From: Dermacentor variabilis
Lineage: Eukaryota > Arthropoda > Arachnida > Ixodida > Ixodidae
Length of the DNA: 64,000 nucleotides
NCBI RefSeq assembly: GCF_050947875.1
Contig: NC_134570.1
Coordinates: 230,439,265 to 230,503,264, forward strand
Direction of reading: 5' to 3'
In this document: in pieces, positions 31,600-42,800 of the stretch
How the letters are laid out: each line of letters opens with the position of its first letter
Position numbering within the stretch: position 1 is the first letter of the stretch
Notes under the pieces: model-generated
Told to the model about the DNA's origin: nothing
Seen by the model: the letters and a program-made list of their open reading frames with translations, nothing else
The model's database searches: none
Made by a program: the position numbers and the translations under genes

Positions 31600-32785
31600 A
31601 AGCTGGATACGGTATTTACCGGTCTGTTGTGCATAGCCTTCTGGACTACGGCTGCGTAGTTCATGGCTCAGCCAGACACTCTTACATTAGACGATTTGAT
31701 CCAGTACACAACCTTGGAATGTGTAAGTCACTGGCAAGTGGTGTGTACAGAATATAACCTGTCTCAAGTTTATATGTCGACTGCAATGAGCCTTCCTTAC
31801 AGCAGCACCGAGCGTTACTCACTTTTTCCTACGTACTCAGAATTCAGTTATCACTGCTACACAAAAGCTACAATGTCGTCACACAATGCAACTCACGCTT
31901 ACATTACACAAATAAACCGAACATGATTCACCCATTTACGACATGAGGAATACTGTCAGACTTATAATGTTCCTCAGGAGGTCCTGCAGGTTCCTGAAAA
32001 GCCACAAAGATTGGCCCCGTCATGCAATTTCACACAGCTATGCGATTGGACACTAACACACCTAAAAAAAAAAGACACTCCACAAGAACACGATACAAGA
32101 ATTCCGAGCTATTCAAGAAAAATATAACAATTACACGAAATTTTACACTGACGGCTCTAAAACACAAGAATGCATGGGTGTCAGAACCATAACGAAAAAT
32201 TGTGAAAATAGCTTTCGGATAAATCATCTTGCTTCAATCTTTATACCACCGAAGTTGATGCGATATGGACGGCAGTTAATGAAAAATTACCACCGACAAG
32301 CAGAAGAATGCTATTTTTACCGATTCGTTAAGTGCACTCTAAACTTCAACTCTGTGTCTGAACGTCTGCATGGTGATATCTTAAGCATGCTCTTTAATAA
32401 CTTCCCATAACACTTCCATACAAAGACATTATCCAAGTGATTCGTAAGGCCCCGACATCAAAATGGCAACAAGAATGGAACTCGTGCACAAATAAGTTAC
32501 ATATGACTAAACTCCTGCTCGGCAAGTAAAAATTGTGCAGTCACCAAGAACGGTTCTATGAGGTGATCTTATGTCGACTTCGAATTGGACACACGCATTT
32601 AACACATAATTTTCTACTTCGAAAAGAAAACCTACGAACTTTTGAGAAATGCCATGAATTGCTTACAGTAAATCACATTATTATGTCATGTCCACACACT
32701 GAAACACAGAAGCGGAAACATTTAAACAACTTGTATTACTTGCATATACCTTTACACCCTGCCTTAATGGGCGCCTGAAACAGTT
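31600..32785 (+). pseudogene. Decayed LINE ORF2 (end of RT, RNase H, terminal region)
   Basis: Scattered frames read as the 3' half of a LINE ORF2: YRSVVHSLLDYGCVVHGSAR (end of RT, near 31615-31670), a YTDGSKTQ RNase H start, ATEVDAIWTAV-like sequence, and LCRLRIGHTHLTHNFLLR with HIIMSCPHTE at 32570-32700. The last motif is the common C-terminal end of I/Jockey-group ORF2 proteins. Many stops and frameshifts; an old copy, unrelated in detail to LINE1 and LINE2. Confidence 0.7.
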
Positions 32786-33056
32786 CGGACAAATTTTGTT
32801 GACGCATAGAGTACAGCTAAAGTTAAGTATTCGCACCACAATTCGTGTGAAGCGTCTCATATTAAGAGAGCTATGGATGATTACAAGTTACCCTCCTCCA
32901 TGTCCATGCATTTTCTTCTCGACTCGTTCGCAGAGTGATCGGGTCTAAGCTCCGCCTTCGCTGGCTCTGCGTCATGATGGCACGTCGTGTCGTCTACTTC
33001 CTGTTCTCGAGGAGCAAGCGCGCAAAGACTCTCCAACCTCTCTACCAGCTAGAGCT
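32786..33056. other. Gene-less intergenic DNA
   Basis: Contains a short GC-rich tract near 32940-33000. The bases AGCT at 33053-33056 are the left target copy of element E. Confidence 0.4.
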
Positions 33057-33592
33057 TGTGGGGTCTCTCCTCCCGTACTCTTGGGACAAAGGAACGACAG
33101 TACAGTAGTGCAAACAATCACAAGGGCATTTATTGCACCTTTCATAAATCAATGCCTGCTAGCCGAGTTGCTATCCGCAAAACATGCCGATGGGCGCGCG
33201 ACAAATCTAGAAGTCCGACTCACCGCGACCGGAAGCGGGCGAATATGTTCGCCCCATGCTGGATCCCAACGCCTGGTCCTTCGCGTGTACGGTCACGCGA
33301 ATCGTGGCGCGTTCGAAGGCGGCCACGCGAGGCGGTCTCGCAGAAGCATGGGTCGGCGCGCGGGACGTCCTCGCTGTTAGCCGACCCGCCGGGAAAAGCC
33401 CAAGCGCCTTTCTTTCCCGCGCCTAAGTAACCCCGCCGCAGCGCAACACTAGCGGCATCTCTCGCACTGCGCTTCAACCACTCCAACCGCCGCGGGCGCC
33501 AGGCCACGCAGCGGGCGAAGCCGCCCTGCAGGAGACGAGCTATGCGGGAAAACTAGATCTCAGGGGAGGCGTGAGAGTCACGCATCCCCACA
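33057..33592 (-). repeat. Element E 3' LTR
   Basis: 536 bp. In minus-strand sense it runs from TGTGGGGATGCG to ACCCCACA and contains AATAAA near its end. Confidence 0.93.
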
Positions 33593-34931
33593 TCCCCCCA
33601 ACCTTAAATCACTACATATTCCGGCGAAACATTTCACACAGTCTAACATCAACACGTGCTTCGTGAACAAGGTGGTACATGCAACAGTGGCCGCGCCGAG
33701 GAAATGTCCACGCTGTCCATAGCACGCGAGCCGACATTGTCCTTGGGTGCACCGCTGGCGTCCGCCGGCCACAGCGGCAGCTTTGCAGACTCGACGGCAC
33801 GATGCCAGGCCAGGACCCCGGAGACGATGACGCAGTAGTCGGTACGAACAAGCGTCGCTCGCACCGACGCGCCCTGCTGGGAAGAGCCGCCGTAGCTGTC
33901 GGTGACCGCCGGCTCTTTTGTCCGCCGCCGAAGTCGCTGCGCCGAACTGGCCACAGCATCACCATCGCCCGGGGTGACTCGATCGTAGTCCGGGGCAGCA
34001 GCGCAGACGATGTGCAGGTGACAGCAAGCCAGGGGTGACTCCGTTCACACTGCGTACACTCAACACACTCGGCAAACACTAAAGTAGTGCAAGGGAGAGG
34101 AATTCTGCATGCGCATCGCCCACGTGGTACGATGTTCAACTCGGCTAGCAAAAGATCGGGCAGCTACTCAGATGCGAAGTTCACGTGAACGAAGCTCGCT
34201 TCCTTGAGTCGAACGAGTAATTTCAATTCGTGCGAGGCTAACTAGAATGAGGGAAGCAACTTGCAACACCTCAACGCCACGGTCCACCAGGTTGTGTCCC
34301 TTACGTGCGACAGGCAGCTTCGTAAAGCCTTAGGCCTAAAGCGTCGCTACCCTGACAACCGGCATCCAAAAACAACGCCCAAAATGAGCGCAAAACAGGC
34401 AGCCGCGAGGAGACGTCAGCTCTGTGAGGTGGTACTACTCCGCTCGGTGCACAAAGCATCCGAGTTGACGGCGCCCACCGTCGCGGACGGTGTCGGAGCG
34501 CCCGGTGCCAGGCCGCAATACCAGTCAGCCCGCAGCGGCACCCGTGGCCCGCGGCCACCCGGCTCCCAGAGCCGCGACTTCATCAGAGTCAAAGAGATAG
34601 AAGAAGCTATTTACATAAGAAATTCGGACCACCCATGAGGCTTCCGTACTCACTCGTTTCAGGCTTGCCAATTCTCCGCGGGCGCTAACCCTCGCTCTCC
34701 TAGGATGCAGACCATGTGGCTCTCGTACCGACGAATGTCATTAAAAAAAAAAACACTTGCGAAAAGGCTTAGCATGTTGACATGTTCAAACACACTACAG
34801 CCACCATCACCTCGCTCAAGAAAGCACGCCGCCGACGCTGGCGATCAAAATTCACGCTAGGCCTACGCTTCGGTTCAAACAAAGGTCTCCAACGAAGCAA
34901 ACTGTTAAATCTATCGTCCGATGTCCCAAGA

Positions 34932-34950
34932 GGTCCACGTTGGGCAGCCA
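34932..34950 (-). promoter_or_regulatory. Element E primer-binding site
   Basis: In minus-strand sense TGGCTGCCCAACGTGGACC, two bases after the LTR end. It is the element B site with one inserted base and one substitution, so a tRNA-Lys primer is likely. Confidence 0.7.
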
Positions 34951-34952
34951 GA

Positions 34953-35487
34953 TGTGGGGTCTCTCCTCCCGTACTCTTGGGACAAAGGAACGACAGTACA
35001 GTAGTGCAAACAATCACAAGGGCATTTATTGCACCTTTCATAAATCAATGCCTGCTAGCCGAGTTGCTATCCGCAAAACATGCCGATGGGCGCGCGACAA
35101 ATCTAGAAGTCCGACTCACCGCGACCGGAAGCGGGCGAATATGTTCGCCCATGCTGGATCCCAACGCCTGGTCCTTCGCGTGTACGGTCACGCGAATCGT
35201 GGCGCGTTCGAAGGCGGCCACGCGAGGCGGTCTCGCAGAAGCATGGGTCGGCGCGCGGAACGTCCTCGCTGTTAGCCGACCCGCCGGGAAAAGCCCAAGC
35301 GCCTTTCTTTCCCGCGCCTAAGTAACCCCGCCGCAGCGCAACACTAGCGGCATCTCTCGCACTGCGCTTCAACCACTCCAACCGCCGCGGGCGCCAGGCC
35401 ACGCAGCGGGCGAAGCCGCCCTGCAGGAGACGAGCTATGCGGGAAAACTAGATCTCAGGGGAGGCGTGAGAGTCACGCATCCCCACA
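34953..35487 (-). repeat. Element E 5' LTR
   Basis: 535 bp, almost identical to 33057-33592. Confidence 0.93.
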
Positions 35488-35491
35488 AGCT

Positions 35492-35833
35492 ATTCCGGCA
35501 TTCTGGTATTCCAGTAACCACAGGCGAGTTGGGCGTTTCGACGGATGGGTGGAGGCATAAACTGAAGCTGATGAAGCAACTTTAGTGTAGACGTACGTGA
35601 GCGGCCTGATCGGTCTGCATGGTCTAGCCAACCTGTTGGCGCAGAGCTTAACCAGCCAAACAGAGAGGTAATATTGCTCTAACCAAGTGCAAAACATTTT
35701 AAACATATACAAAAACAGCATGTTAACGATAACGCTCCTGCAAAAAATTCACAACAGCAGCAAAGAAGAATACACTTCGTTACTGCTGCTGTTTGGTTAA
35801 GCTCTGTGTCACCAGGTGGCTGCACTATGCAGA
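35492..35833. other. Gene-less intergenic DNA
   Basis: No recognisable gene or repeat. Confidence 0.4.
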
Positions 35834-36301
35834 TCATTCACGTTTGCGCTTCTTCTGATCACGTGAAACAGCACGATCAAATGGCCAGGCCCTCTCCCTT
35901 TGCTTGTGTTTACCCGAATACTGGACTCGCAAAACGCTATTGTGGTAGTAATCCTTGGTTGTAAAGCGGCAGCCACAAATGCGCAAATGTTGGTGCCGAT
36001 CAGATACCAATAGTCCGATGCACTGCAGCCACTCCACTCGTCTGCTGCCTTGCAGAGGGACACAATGTCGCCGCTTGACATATTGCCAGTCGCTACGTTT
36101 GCAGCCCACAACGCAACAAAGGAGATTCATAATTCTCACGAAAAGACGAACCGACACTGACCGCGGAGCTCTCGTCAAGTATGTTGTAACACACGCAGAC
36201 AACACTTGCTGTGCGCCGGAAGTGCTTAAGTGTACCGAGAAATTGTTTTTGTGCATTCTCTTTCTGTTACTTTCTTTTTTTAGAAACAAATTAACTGACA
36301 T
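35834..36301 (-). pseudogene. THAP-like zinc-finger relic
   Basis: A 155-codon minus-strand ORF. Its central part MNLLCCVVGCKRSDW ... RRVEWLQCIG ... HLRICGCRFTTKDY has the spacing of a THAP domain (C-x4-C, W, then C-x2-H-F) but with cysteine where the zinc-binding histidine is expected. THAP domains occur in P-type transposases and host proteins; this is most likely a transposon remnant. Could be chance. Confidence 0.35.
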
Positions 36302-36769
36302 TCCAACTATTACAAACTTTTCTTCACCATAGATATGGAAAAATTATCGATGATGCGTCCTGGGCAGCCAATTGGATAGCTTGGCCTTTACGTCAAATGG
36401 GTAGGGGCGGCTGAAAATTCAGCCGAGCAGTGTGCTGCAATTGGTAGCGATGTGCATTTTTAAAACCTAATAATAAATTACACCCTTTACGGGGAGCACT
36501 TAGATGCGTCAATTAATGATCAGAAAGACCTACTCTAATGACTCAGTATGTTTGTACAATATCGTCAAAATCATTTCAGGGTCCCTTTAATATTGGGAGA
36601 TGAGTCGCTAATGCCATTCACTGACTTGTTCGAGTTTTTAAATGAAACTGGTTATTTACATCTACTTTCAAGTAACGCAGCTTTTGCTGCCTTAACCTTG
36701 GATTTTGTGCTGTCCTGTGACTGGCACAGCCTGGCCTTAGTCGCTTTTGCACTGTTAAACTCAAATTAA
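36302..36769. other. Gene-less DNA, one possible repeat end
   Basis: GGGTCCCTTTAA at about 36580-36591 resembles the end of a terminal repeat, but no partner was found. No gene. Confidence 0.35.
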
Positions 36770-37379
36770 CTAGCTAACCAAACCAGCCAGGGGTTCGTCG
36801 TCGTGCGAGGAAGAGCAACGGGTCAACGACTGTTGCCTCCGTAACTCTTCATAGCGTTTGCACAGTGTGATGATTTTGGTCATGGAGCAAGGATTCTTGG
36901 TGGGCAACATGTTGAAAGCGTAGTCTTCTATATCTTTCAGCATGATTGATGCAATCAGACTCCGCCATAGTCGAGTTCGCTTTCTTTCATAGATCCAGAA
37001 TGTCTTCAATATAACTGGCGAATGATTCACACGGCTGCTGAGAACGCGCCCGCAAACGCTGCTCGGCATGCAGCTTATGAACAGTAGGGCGACCAAATAC
37101 ATAGATAAGGGTGGTCTTGAAGGTGGACCAGGTTGGGAAATCTGCTTCGTGGTTGTTATACCATATGCTGGTGACACCCACAAGGTAGAACAGCACATTG
37201 TTCAGTTTGGCTGGTTCGTCTCATTCTTTATGCGCGCTGACTCTCTCGTATGTGGTGAGGCAGTCCTCTACATCGGTGTCAGCTGCACCAGTGAAAATGG
37301 CAGGTTCGCAGTGACGCGGTGCACCAGGACGTGTGGTCGGTGCAGAAGGAGGTGTTTGCTGGGAGGCGCCTAGAGGCAT
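36770..37379 (-). pseudogene. Antisense gypsy gag relic (F)
   Basis: Starts at the minus-strand ATG 37377-37379 (MPLGASQQTPPSAP). The gag body has frame breaks: AIFTGAADTDVEDCLTTYER, LNNVLFYLVGVTSIWYNNHE, LRARSQQPCESFASYIEDIL and EELRRQQSLTRC. No pol follows; the copy ends inside gag. Same family type as relic G. Confidence 0.72.
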
Positions 37380-37445
37380 GGTAGATGGGATACAGAATTG
37401 AAATTCCAGTGTGGGAGGTTTGAGGGCACAGCACTCTCCACAGAA

Positions 37446-37636
37446 TGTTAAGGTGTTTATTTGATCTGACTAGGAGCAGCGCAGCGGTGACAGTCTAGGC
37501 AGACAGTGCTGCAGAAGCTCGGGAGCGGCAGCTACTATGGCTGCTCAGGTTGAGCACGCTAGTCTGTTCTATTCTCGCGCTACATGCATGTGAGCCACCT
37601 TCTTCACTGGCTCTGGAGGTGACAGGTACCGCTACA
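37446..37636 (-). repeat. LTR of antisense gypsy relic F, limits approximate
   Basis: In minus-strand sense begins TGTAGCGGTACC at 37636, carries AATAAA about 20 bases before an end at TTAACA (37446), and is followed by TTCTGTGGAGAG and gag. Single copy, so its ends are estimated. Confidence 0.5.
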
Positions 37637-38223
37637 TATATATATATTTGTTTTTGACACTTACCAATGTTCATTATGTTATCAAGTCTGATTTTTAGTC
37701 CATCCCACCTCTATGTAATGCCTGTATGGGCCCATAGGGTAAATGAATAAAAAACAAATATGCAAAGTCTCGATCATAAGAGTGAAGCATTTGCAAAGCC
37801 TTGGGCACGTTTTGCACAGTGACCAGACAGACTTCCAAAGCATGTGAGAGCTCCAGCATACAGCTTGGCTGTCCTTGATGTACGAGTTGCTTGTATTGCC
37901 AATACATCTGCGAAAGATATCTTTTATTTTTACTTGTGAGGCATCACCGACACATGCACAAATGCAGAGTCCAACTTCTTTGTAGTGCAGATCTGATAAA
38001 AAGTTTTGCTGGCACTTTTTTGATAGTTGAGGTAACCGAAAATGCAAGAATCTCTTAATGCTTTTTTTTCTCGCTGTTGAAGATTGTGACTTCTTGCACT
38101 GTCTCTTCTCAAAATGCCTACACTTGTCTGCAGTCCACAATAGCTAGTGTACCAGCAAATGCTGCTTCGTGTGTTGTACCACAAGGAGTGACATATTAGT
38201 TGTTAGGAACAACATTTATTTCT
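37637..38223 (-). other. 3' flank of VPS33A
   Basis: Lies directly after the VPS33A stop on the minus strand. AATAAA (minus sense, 38215-38220) begins only three bases after the stop codon; other candidate signals lie further on. A 152-codon minus-strand ORF (37682-38140) has no recognised domain and is probably untranslated 3' or intergenic DNA. A short TA repeat sits at about 37634-37648. Confidence 0.45.
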
Positions 38224-38315
38224 TCATAGGGGTGAGTTGAGTGGTTCGTTCAGAGACTGGAGGAATGTGCGGCCATTGATCAGCTTTGTCGTGGCCACAA
38301 GGTACTCCACAGGTG
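38224..38315 (-). CDS. Vps33A: VPS33A terminal coding exon
   Basis: The acceptor TTTGCAG precedes CACCTGTGG at 38315. Joined to the previous exon in phase 1 it encodes (D)APVEYLVATTKLINGRTF followed by LQSLNEPLNSPL and TGA at 38224-38226. The human protein ends with a closely similar EYVIATTKL-NG block, and the spacing to the GGCTYAEI exon is the same. It lies 16.9 kb from the previous exon, which explains why it is easily missed. Confidence 0.9.
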
Positions 38316-39676
38316 CTGCAAACCACACAGATAACGTAAAAGCATGCATATACTTGCAGAGCTCAAATTCAACAGTTAACATAGCACCACACTACAAACA
38401 CCAACAGCACACCACTATACTGTACAGATAAATAACTGAAATTTAAAAAATGTCTACATTCAAAGCTGATTCGGCACAGGAAAAACAAGCAGCAGATTTT
38501 GCCAACCTAGCAGAATCACAGATTAATTTCCGGCAAAGCTGTTTCTTCTGAGCAATTGAATTAGAAATTTCAGTTGATTGTAATTAACTCTTTCATTACT
38601 GGTATAATCGTGTTCATTTTCGGTTATTTTATGTTTTAAAATTCTCTTTCAGGATGTAGTTGTTCCAATGCATACTGCGATACACAAAATCATTGCCTGA
38701 TCACTGTTGTTTTGAATGGGTGCATAGCTGTAACAATTGCTCAGACAATTTTTGAGAATTTTATGTGAAAGTTCACAGAAGCACCCGAAGGAACATGAAT
38801 GAAAGAAATAATTTGCTGTTTTAGTATAAGTAGCAAGAGGAAGAAAAATCTGAAATATACAAATATTCATCTGGTTTGTACACCGTATATACTCGCATAA
38901 CGAATGCACTCGCAAAATAAACACACTACCAACTTTGCTATGTGCAGTCCCACAATCGAAAAGCTGTCCTGCGATTTTTCAGAGACTAGAATCTTTTGCT
39001 CTCGCACATGTGTTTAGAGCAAGCACACTTAATCTCGATGCCCATCACTGTGTTTGAAATATTTAATAATGATGCCACCTGAGAAACGCCGAGATCACGT
39101 AAATAAAATTCTGCAGCCAACTTATGTAGGCTGCACATTAACGCTGGTAACAATGCCGTAGCGGCACACTGGCAGGGGTGGTGGGTTTGAGGACTGAGAA
39201 GCTGACTCCAAAGCCATGAAAAGAGAACACTGGCAACAAGCATGCAGTAAGAACAGGCTGCACATTATCACGGTCGATTGGGACCTGACAGAAAGAACTC
39301 GGCCTGCTCTTGCCGCTTGCTTACAGTCAGTACCTGTGCAGACTCAAGAGAGAAAAATTATGCCGATCCCATGCAGTGTGGAAATAAATGTAAGCAAAGC
39401 ACTCTGTTCTGTTTGCTCTGACTGACAATAACTAGCGGTGATGTTGATGGCGAATGTTTAATTTCTTCAATGTTTAGTAGAACAGGAGAGTGGTGAGTTG
39501 ATGTTAAACGATACCTTGTGTGCACTACTGCTGTTTGTCTGAGTAGTATACAGAACACACAGGCAGATGTGTTTGCTTGAGGCACTGTGCACCATTGTTC
39601 ATAACCTCTAAGAAGGTTGAGCATAGTCATTGCCTCACATTGCAGATCACATCGTGGCAGAAGTGTTAAACTTTAA
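38316..39676 (-). other. VPS33A last intron, 3' portion
   Basis: No host exon seen. CCGTATATACTCGCATAACG at 38882 resembles a pogo/Tigger terminal repeat, and a minus-strand ORF at 38986-39243 follows it, but no catalytic motif is present. Tentatively a decayed DNA transposon. Confidence 0.4.
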
Positions 39677-39900
39677 CTGAATTATGGGACTGCACATGGT
39701 AAAACCACAACAGGATTATGAGGCACGACATAGTGAAGGACTCCGGAATAATTGTGACACCCTGGTATTCTTTAACCTGCACATAAATCTAAGTGCACGA
39801 GCATTCTTCTTTTTCGCTCCCATCGATAAGCGACTGCCGCGGTTGGAACTGAACCCGCAAGGTTGAGTAATGCCATAGCCACAAAGCTACTGTGGCAGGC
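39677..39900 (-). repeat. tRNA-derived SINE, antisense copy (family S3)
   Basis: On the minus strand an A-box GTAGCTTTGTGGCTATGG (39873-39890) and B-box GGGTTCAGTTCC (39845-39856) lead into a body with TTAGATTTATGTGCAGGTT-like sequence and a 3' end CCATAATTCAG. The same family lies in plus orientation at 60484-60710 in the next intron. Confidence 0.78.
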
Positions 39901-40459
39901 GCAGAAGTGTTCATTTGATGTGTGAACATTTCCGTAGTGCCAACTACACCCTATGGTTATTTAATGTATCTTTGCATCTGCACGCCCTGCCTCAGTTGTC
40001 TGCTTGACAAACTTGCATGGTGTTTATTCTTCAGAATTAGCATAAACTTACCATACTGTACCTTCAGTTTGCCTGAAACTGCTGTCGTGTCTACAGTAGT
40101 AGCATTTCCTTGCCTTCTCACATTGCCTTTTCCGTCTCGCAGTTCCCTTGCATGGGAACTGCGAGTGAAGAGTGGCAAAGCTGTTATTCACTCGTTTCGA
40201 GACTGCATTGGTTCAACCCATTCTCTGTCTCTTCTCCCTCCACCCTCTCCTCAGTATTTGCACGTTTGTAGAAGGGTGAGCGTGACAGTTACTGCAATGC
40301 TTTTGTGGGGAGTCACGGATAATTACAGCTGCCAAGAGGGTAACCTGACAACGCCCAGGGAGCTCCAGAGGGCATTGTGCACAAGCCCTTTGGACACGAT
40401 GGAAAGGGCCAAATGAGTTTCTCGTGTCGACTTTATTCCCTGCAGGCTCCTTCCATGTA
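39901..40459. other. Intron sequence
   Basis: Contains an inverted 17-base stretch near 40134-40163 (CGCAGTTCCCTTGCATG and complement). The last two bases, TA at 40458-40459, are the left target copy of the mariner. Confidence 0.45.
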
Positions 40460-40638
40460 CGAGGGTAATTCCACAAGTTTTCGGCCTGACCGTTTCAAAC
40501 TTAGTGATTTCAAAATAACTGCTTCAGACACATAGCGCCATCTCTTAGAAGGCCAGAGTAGGAGTTTCAACTCGGCATGCATGTTCCTCAGTAGTGCCGC
40601 ACTTGCCTGATAAACACGAGGCACGCTAAGTGGTGATA

Positions 40639-41457
40639 ATGCTAAAAATTGAGTACCAAGCCATGATTAAGCGCTTAGGTGGTGTGTATGCAGAAGCTTC
40701 CCCTTCTTATTCCACCATGAAGGAGTGGGCAAAAGTTTCACATAGGAAGAGCGAGCACTCAGGATGAGCATCGCAGTGGTTGGCCCGTGGAAGTGATGAC
40801 CAAAGGAATTGTCTTTCTCGTTGAGGAGGAAGTGGTCATTGACAGGAAGCTGAAAGTGCAAGAAATTGAAACACAGGTGGGACTCACTGTAACGACTGTG
40901 TTCTGCATAATTCATTAGAAGCTTCACATGACAAAGGTCAGTGCAAGACGGGTGTCCCAAATCCTTTCTTCTGTGCAGAAAGAGCATTGTGTGACCTGTT
41001 CTCTCAAGTTTTTAGAGCTTTGTCGTGGGAATGAGAGAGAAGTGCTGGAATCTATCGTCACCGGGGGTGAAACCATGGTCCTTCACTATGATGTCCTTTT
41101 CAAAAAAGAATCAGAAGAATGGTTCAAATCAGAAGTGCCACCTAGAAAAGGCAATGTGACTCAGTTGACCAAAACGACCATGGCAACAATATTTTCGGAT
41201 TGCTGTGGGATTCTTTTGATTGACTTTAAGGAAAGAAATACCATCATGAACGCATAGTATCACGTGTCACTTCTACACAAACTGCATGATGTAATAAATA
41301 AGAAGAAGCGGGGGATTTTCGATCATGGCATCTGTCTGCTTCATAACAACGCTAAGTTAACACTGCGAGCGTTGCAAGGGCTGCAGCGAAGGACTGTGGC
41401 TTTGAGGAAATCGATCATCTGCCTTACAGCCCAGACCTGGCGCCCAGTGGCTACTAC
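40639..41457 (+). pseudogene. Mariner transposase, N-terminal two thirds
   Basis: The N-terminal helix-turn-helix region starts MLKIEYQAMIKRLGGVYAEA. The catalytic region reads ESIVTGGETMVLHYD, where the first Asp of GDETW is replaced, then ILLIDFKER, then LLHNNAKLTL, where the second Asp is Asn, and SPDLAPSGYY with the third Asp retained. Several stops and frame breaks. It stops at the ACTAC duplication where element C entered. Confidence 0.85.
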
Positions 41458-41590
41458 TGTGGGATTAAATGGTCTGAGTAGTTGAACAAAGGATGTTGAG
41501 GGGGCACTTCACTGGGGAGCGCACCTTGGGTCTTGATGACATGCATCTCTGGCTTATTGATGATCGAACCCAAAAGTAATGCAAGTTACG
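41458..41590 (+). repeat. Element C 5' LTR
   Basis: 133 bp, TGTGGGATTAAATGG to AAGTTAC. The partner copy is 45779-45885 continued at 50351-50376; the two differ at many sites. Confidence 0.8.
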
Positions 41591-41593
41591 ACA

Positions 41594-41609
41594 TGGTGTA
41601 AGAAGTGTC
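41594..41609 (+). promoter_or_regulatory. Element C primer-binding site, tRNA-Leu type
   Basis: TGGTGTAAGAAGTG is one base away from the TGGTGTCAGAAGTG site known for tRNA-Leu-primed gypsy elements, three bases after the LTR. Confidence 0.65.
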
Positions 41610-41902
41610 AGATGTGAGCGGAGTGACCGTAGTTGAAGGAGAGACCACGCTGAAGGAAGTTTCACCGTTTCATCAAGAAGCACCAGTGCACGTAGCAGGG
41701 AGGACGACATGGCGGCCATGAAGGAGCCCAGCTAAACGTAAATTGGTCTCGTGCCATCTGTGTAACCGATATTACATGGACAGTTGAATGCGTAATTAAA
41801 CGCATCTAGAGTGCGTCCACGAGAAACAGACAAGAATTTGCCCTTAAGCAATGCAACGAACGCAATGAGAACCACAACAACAATGGTCAAGGAGGGATCA
41901 CA

Positions 41903-42800
41903 ATGGCGACAGATGCTCCCCGGCAGACGCAACTGAACACCGGGTTCGCACCACCATTTCTTATGAACTTCCAAAAACCAGAAGAGCGGATAGCATGGGG
42001 ACAATCCTTCATGTGATACACGCGAGTCTCACCTTTGACAGAGCAAGATTGAGCTGATCAAGTAGATGCTCTGATTTATTGTCTCGGCGAAAATGCAAAG
42101 AATATTCTAGCGATGTTGATGCTAACCAAAGAAGAGCAGGAAGACTTTGATAAAGTGATTGACATGCTAGAAAATCATTTCATTGGTAAAAGAAATATCA
42201 TATATGAAAGAGCAAAATTCAATCAGAGGCGACAAGAACATGGAGAGACAATGGAAGCGTTGGTAACTGCTTTGCACAGACTGGTGTCCCACTGCGGATA
42301 CGGAGCACTAAAAGATGAAATGGTCCATGGCAGGCTAGTTGTGGGCTTGCAAGAAGCAAGAAGAGGCAAAGTTGTCGGAAACACTGCAAAGCTATCCAGA
42401 CCTCACATTGGAGAAGGCTGTATAGTTGTGAAGAGGCAACGTTGTCGGAAACACTGCAAAGCTATCCTGACCTCACGTTGGAGAAGGCTGTATAAAACGT
42501 CTGAAAGACAGAAGCAGTCCAAAAGCAACAAGCTATTGTAAGACAAGAAACCGGAGAAGTGTCTGCTGACGTCGTGTGACGAGTGAGCAGTGGAACTCCT
42601 CCAAGGCCAAACAAGCAAAAGTGGTCGCCAAAGCAGGGGAAAATGCAGCATGGCTGTGGTAGATGTGGAGGACAGGAGCACCATGACAAAATCAGCTGCC
42701 CAGTGTCGAAGACAAAATGCCATTCATGTGGGAAAAAAGGGCACTGAAGGAAAATGTGCCGCACTAAAACACATGGAGAAGTAAAAGAAGAGGCAACACC
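41903..42800 (+). pseudogene. Element C gag with a 70-bp tandem duplication
   Basis: Starts MATDAPRQTQLNTGF at 41903. Body: LMLTKEEQEDFDKVIDMLEN, RRQEHGETMEALVTALHRL. Two zinc knuckles follow, CGRCGGQEHHDKISC and CHSCGKKGH-RKMC, the second with a stop in place of a residue. A roughly 70-bp segment at 42359-42428 is repeated at 42429-42498 with a few differences, shifting the frame. Confidence 0.72.

Larger units (their letters stand above)
33057..35487 (-). mobile_element. Element E: young non-autonomous LTR retrotransposon
   Basis: Two LTRs (33057-33592, 34953-35487) differ, as read, by one substitution and one indel. Flanks are AGCT at 33053-33056 and 35488-35491. Minus-strand orientation is given by the primer site at 34932-34950 and a purine tract GGTTGGGGGGA at 33593-33604. 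The internal 1.36 kb has no gag or pol similarity that can be recognised; the longest ORFs (34261-34638 +, 33612-34151 -) look random. It must use proteins from another element. LTR start, 4-bp duplication and primer site all resemble element B. Confidence 0.9.

Noticed and set aside
36540..36600. GGGTCCCTTTAA as a transposon end
   Set aside because: No partner inverted end was found within a few kilobases, so no element was called.
37682..38140. 152-codon minus-strand ORF next to VPS33A
   Set aside because: It lies downstream of the VPS33A stop, has no recognised domain and is most simply 3' flank.
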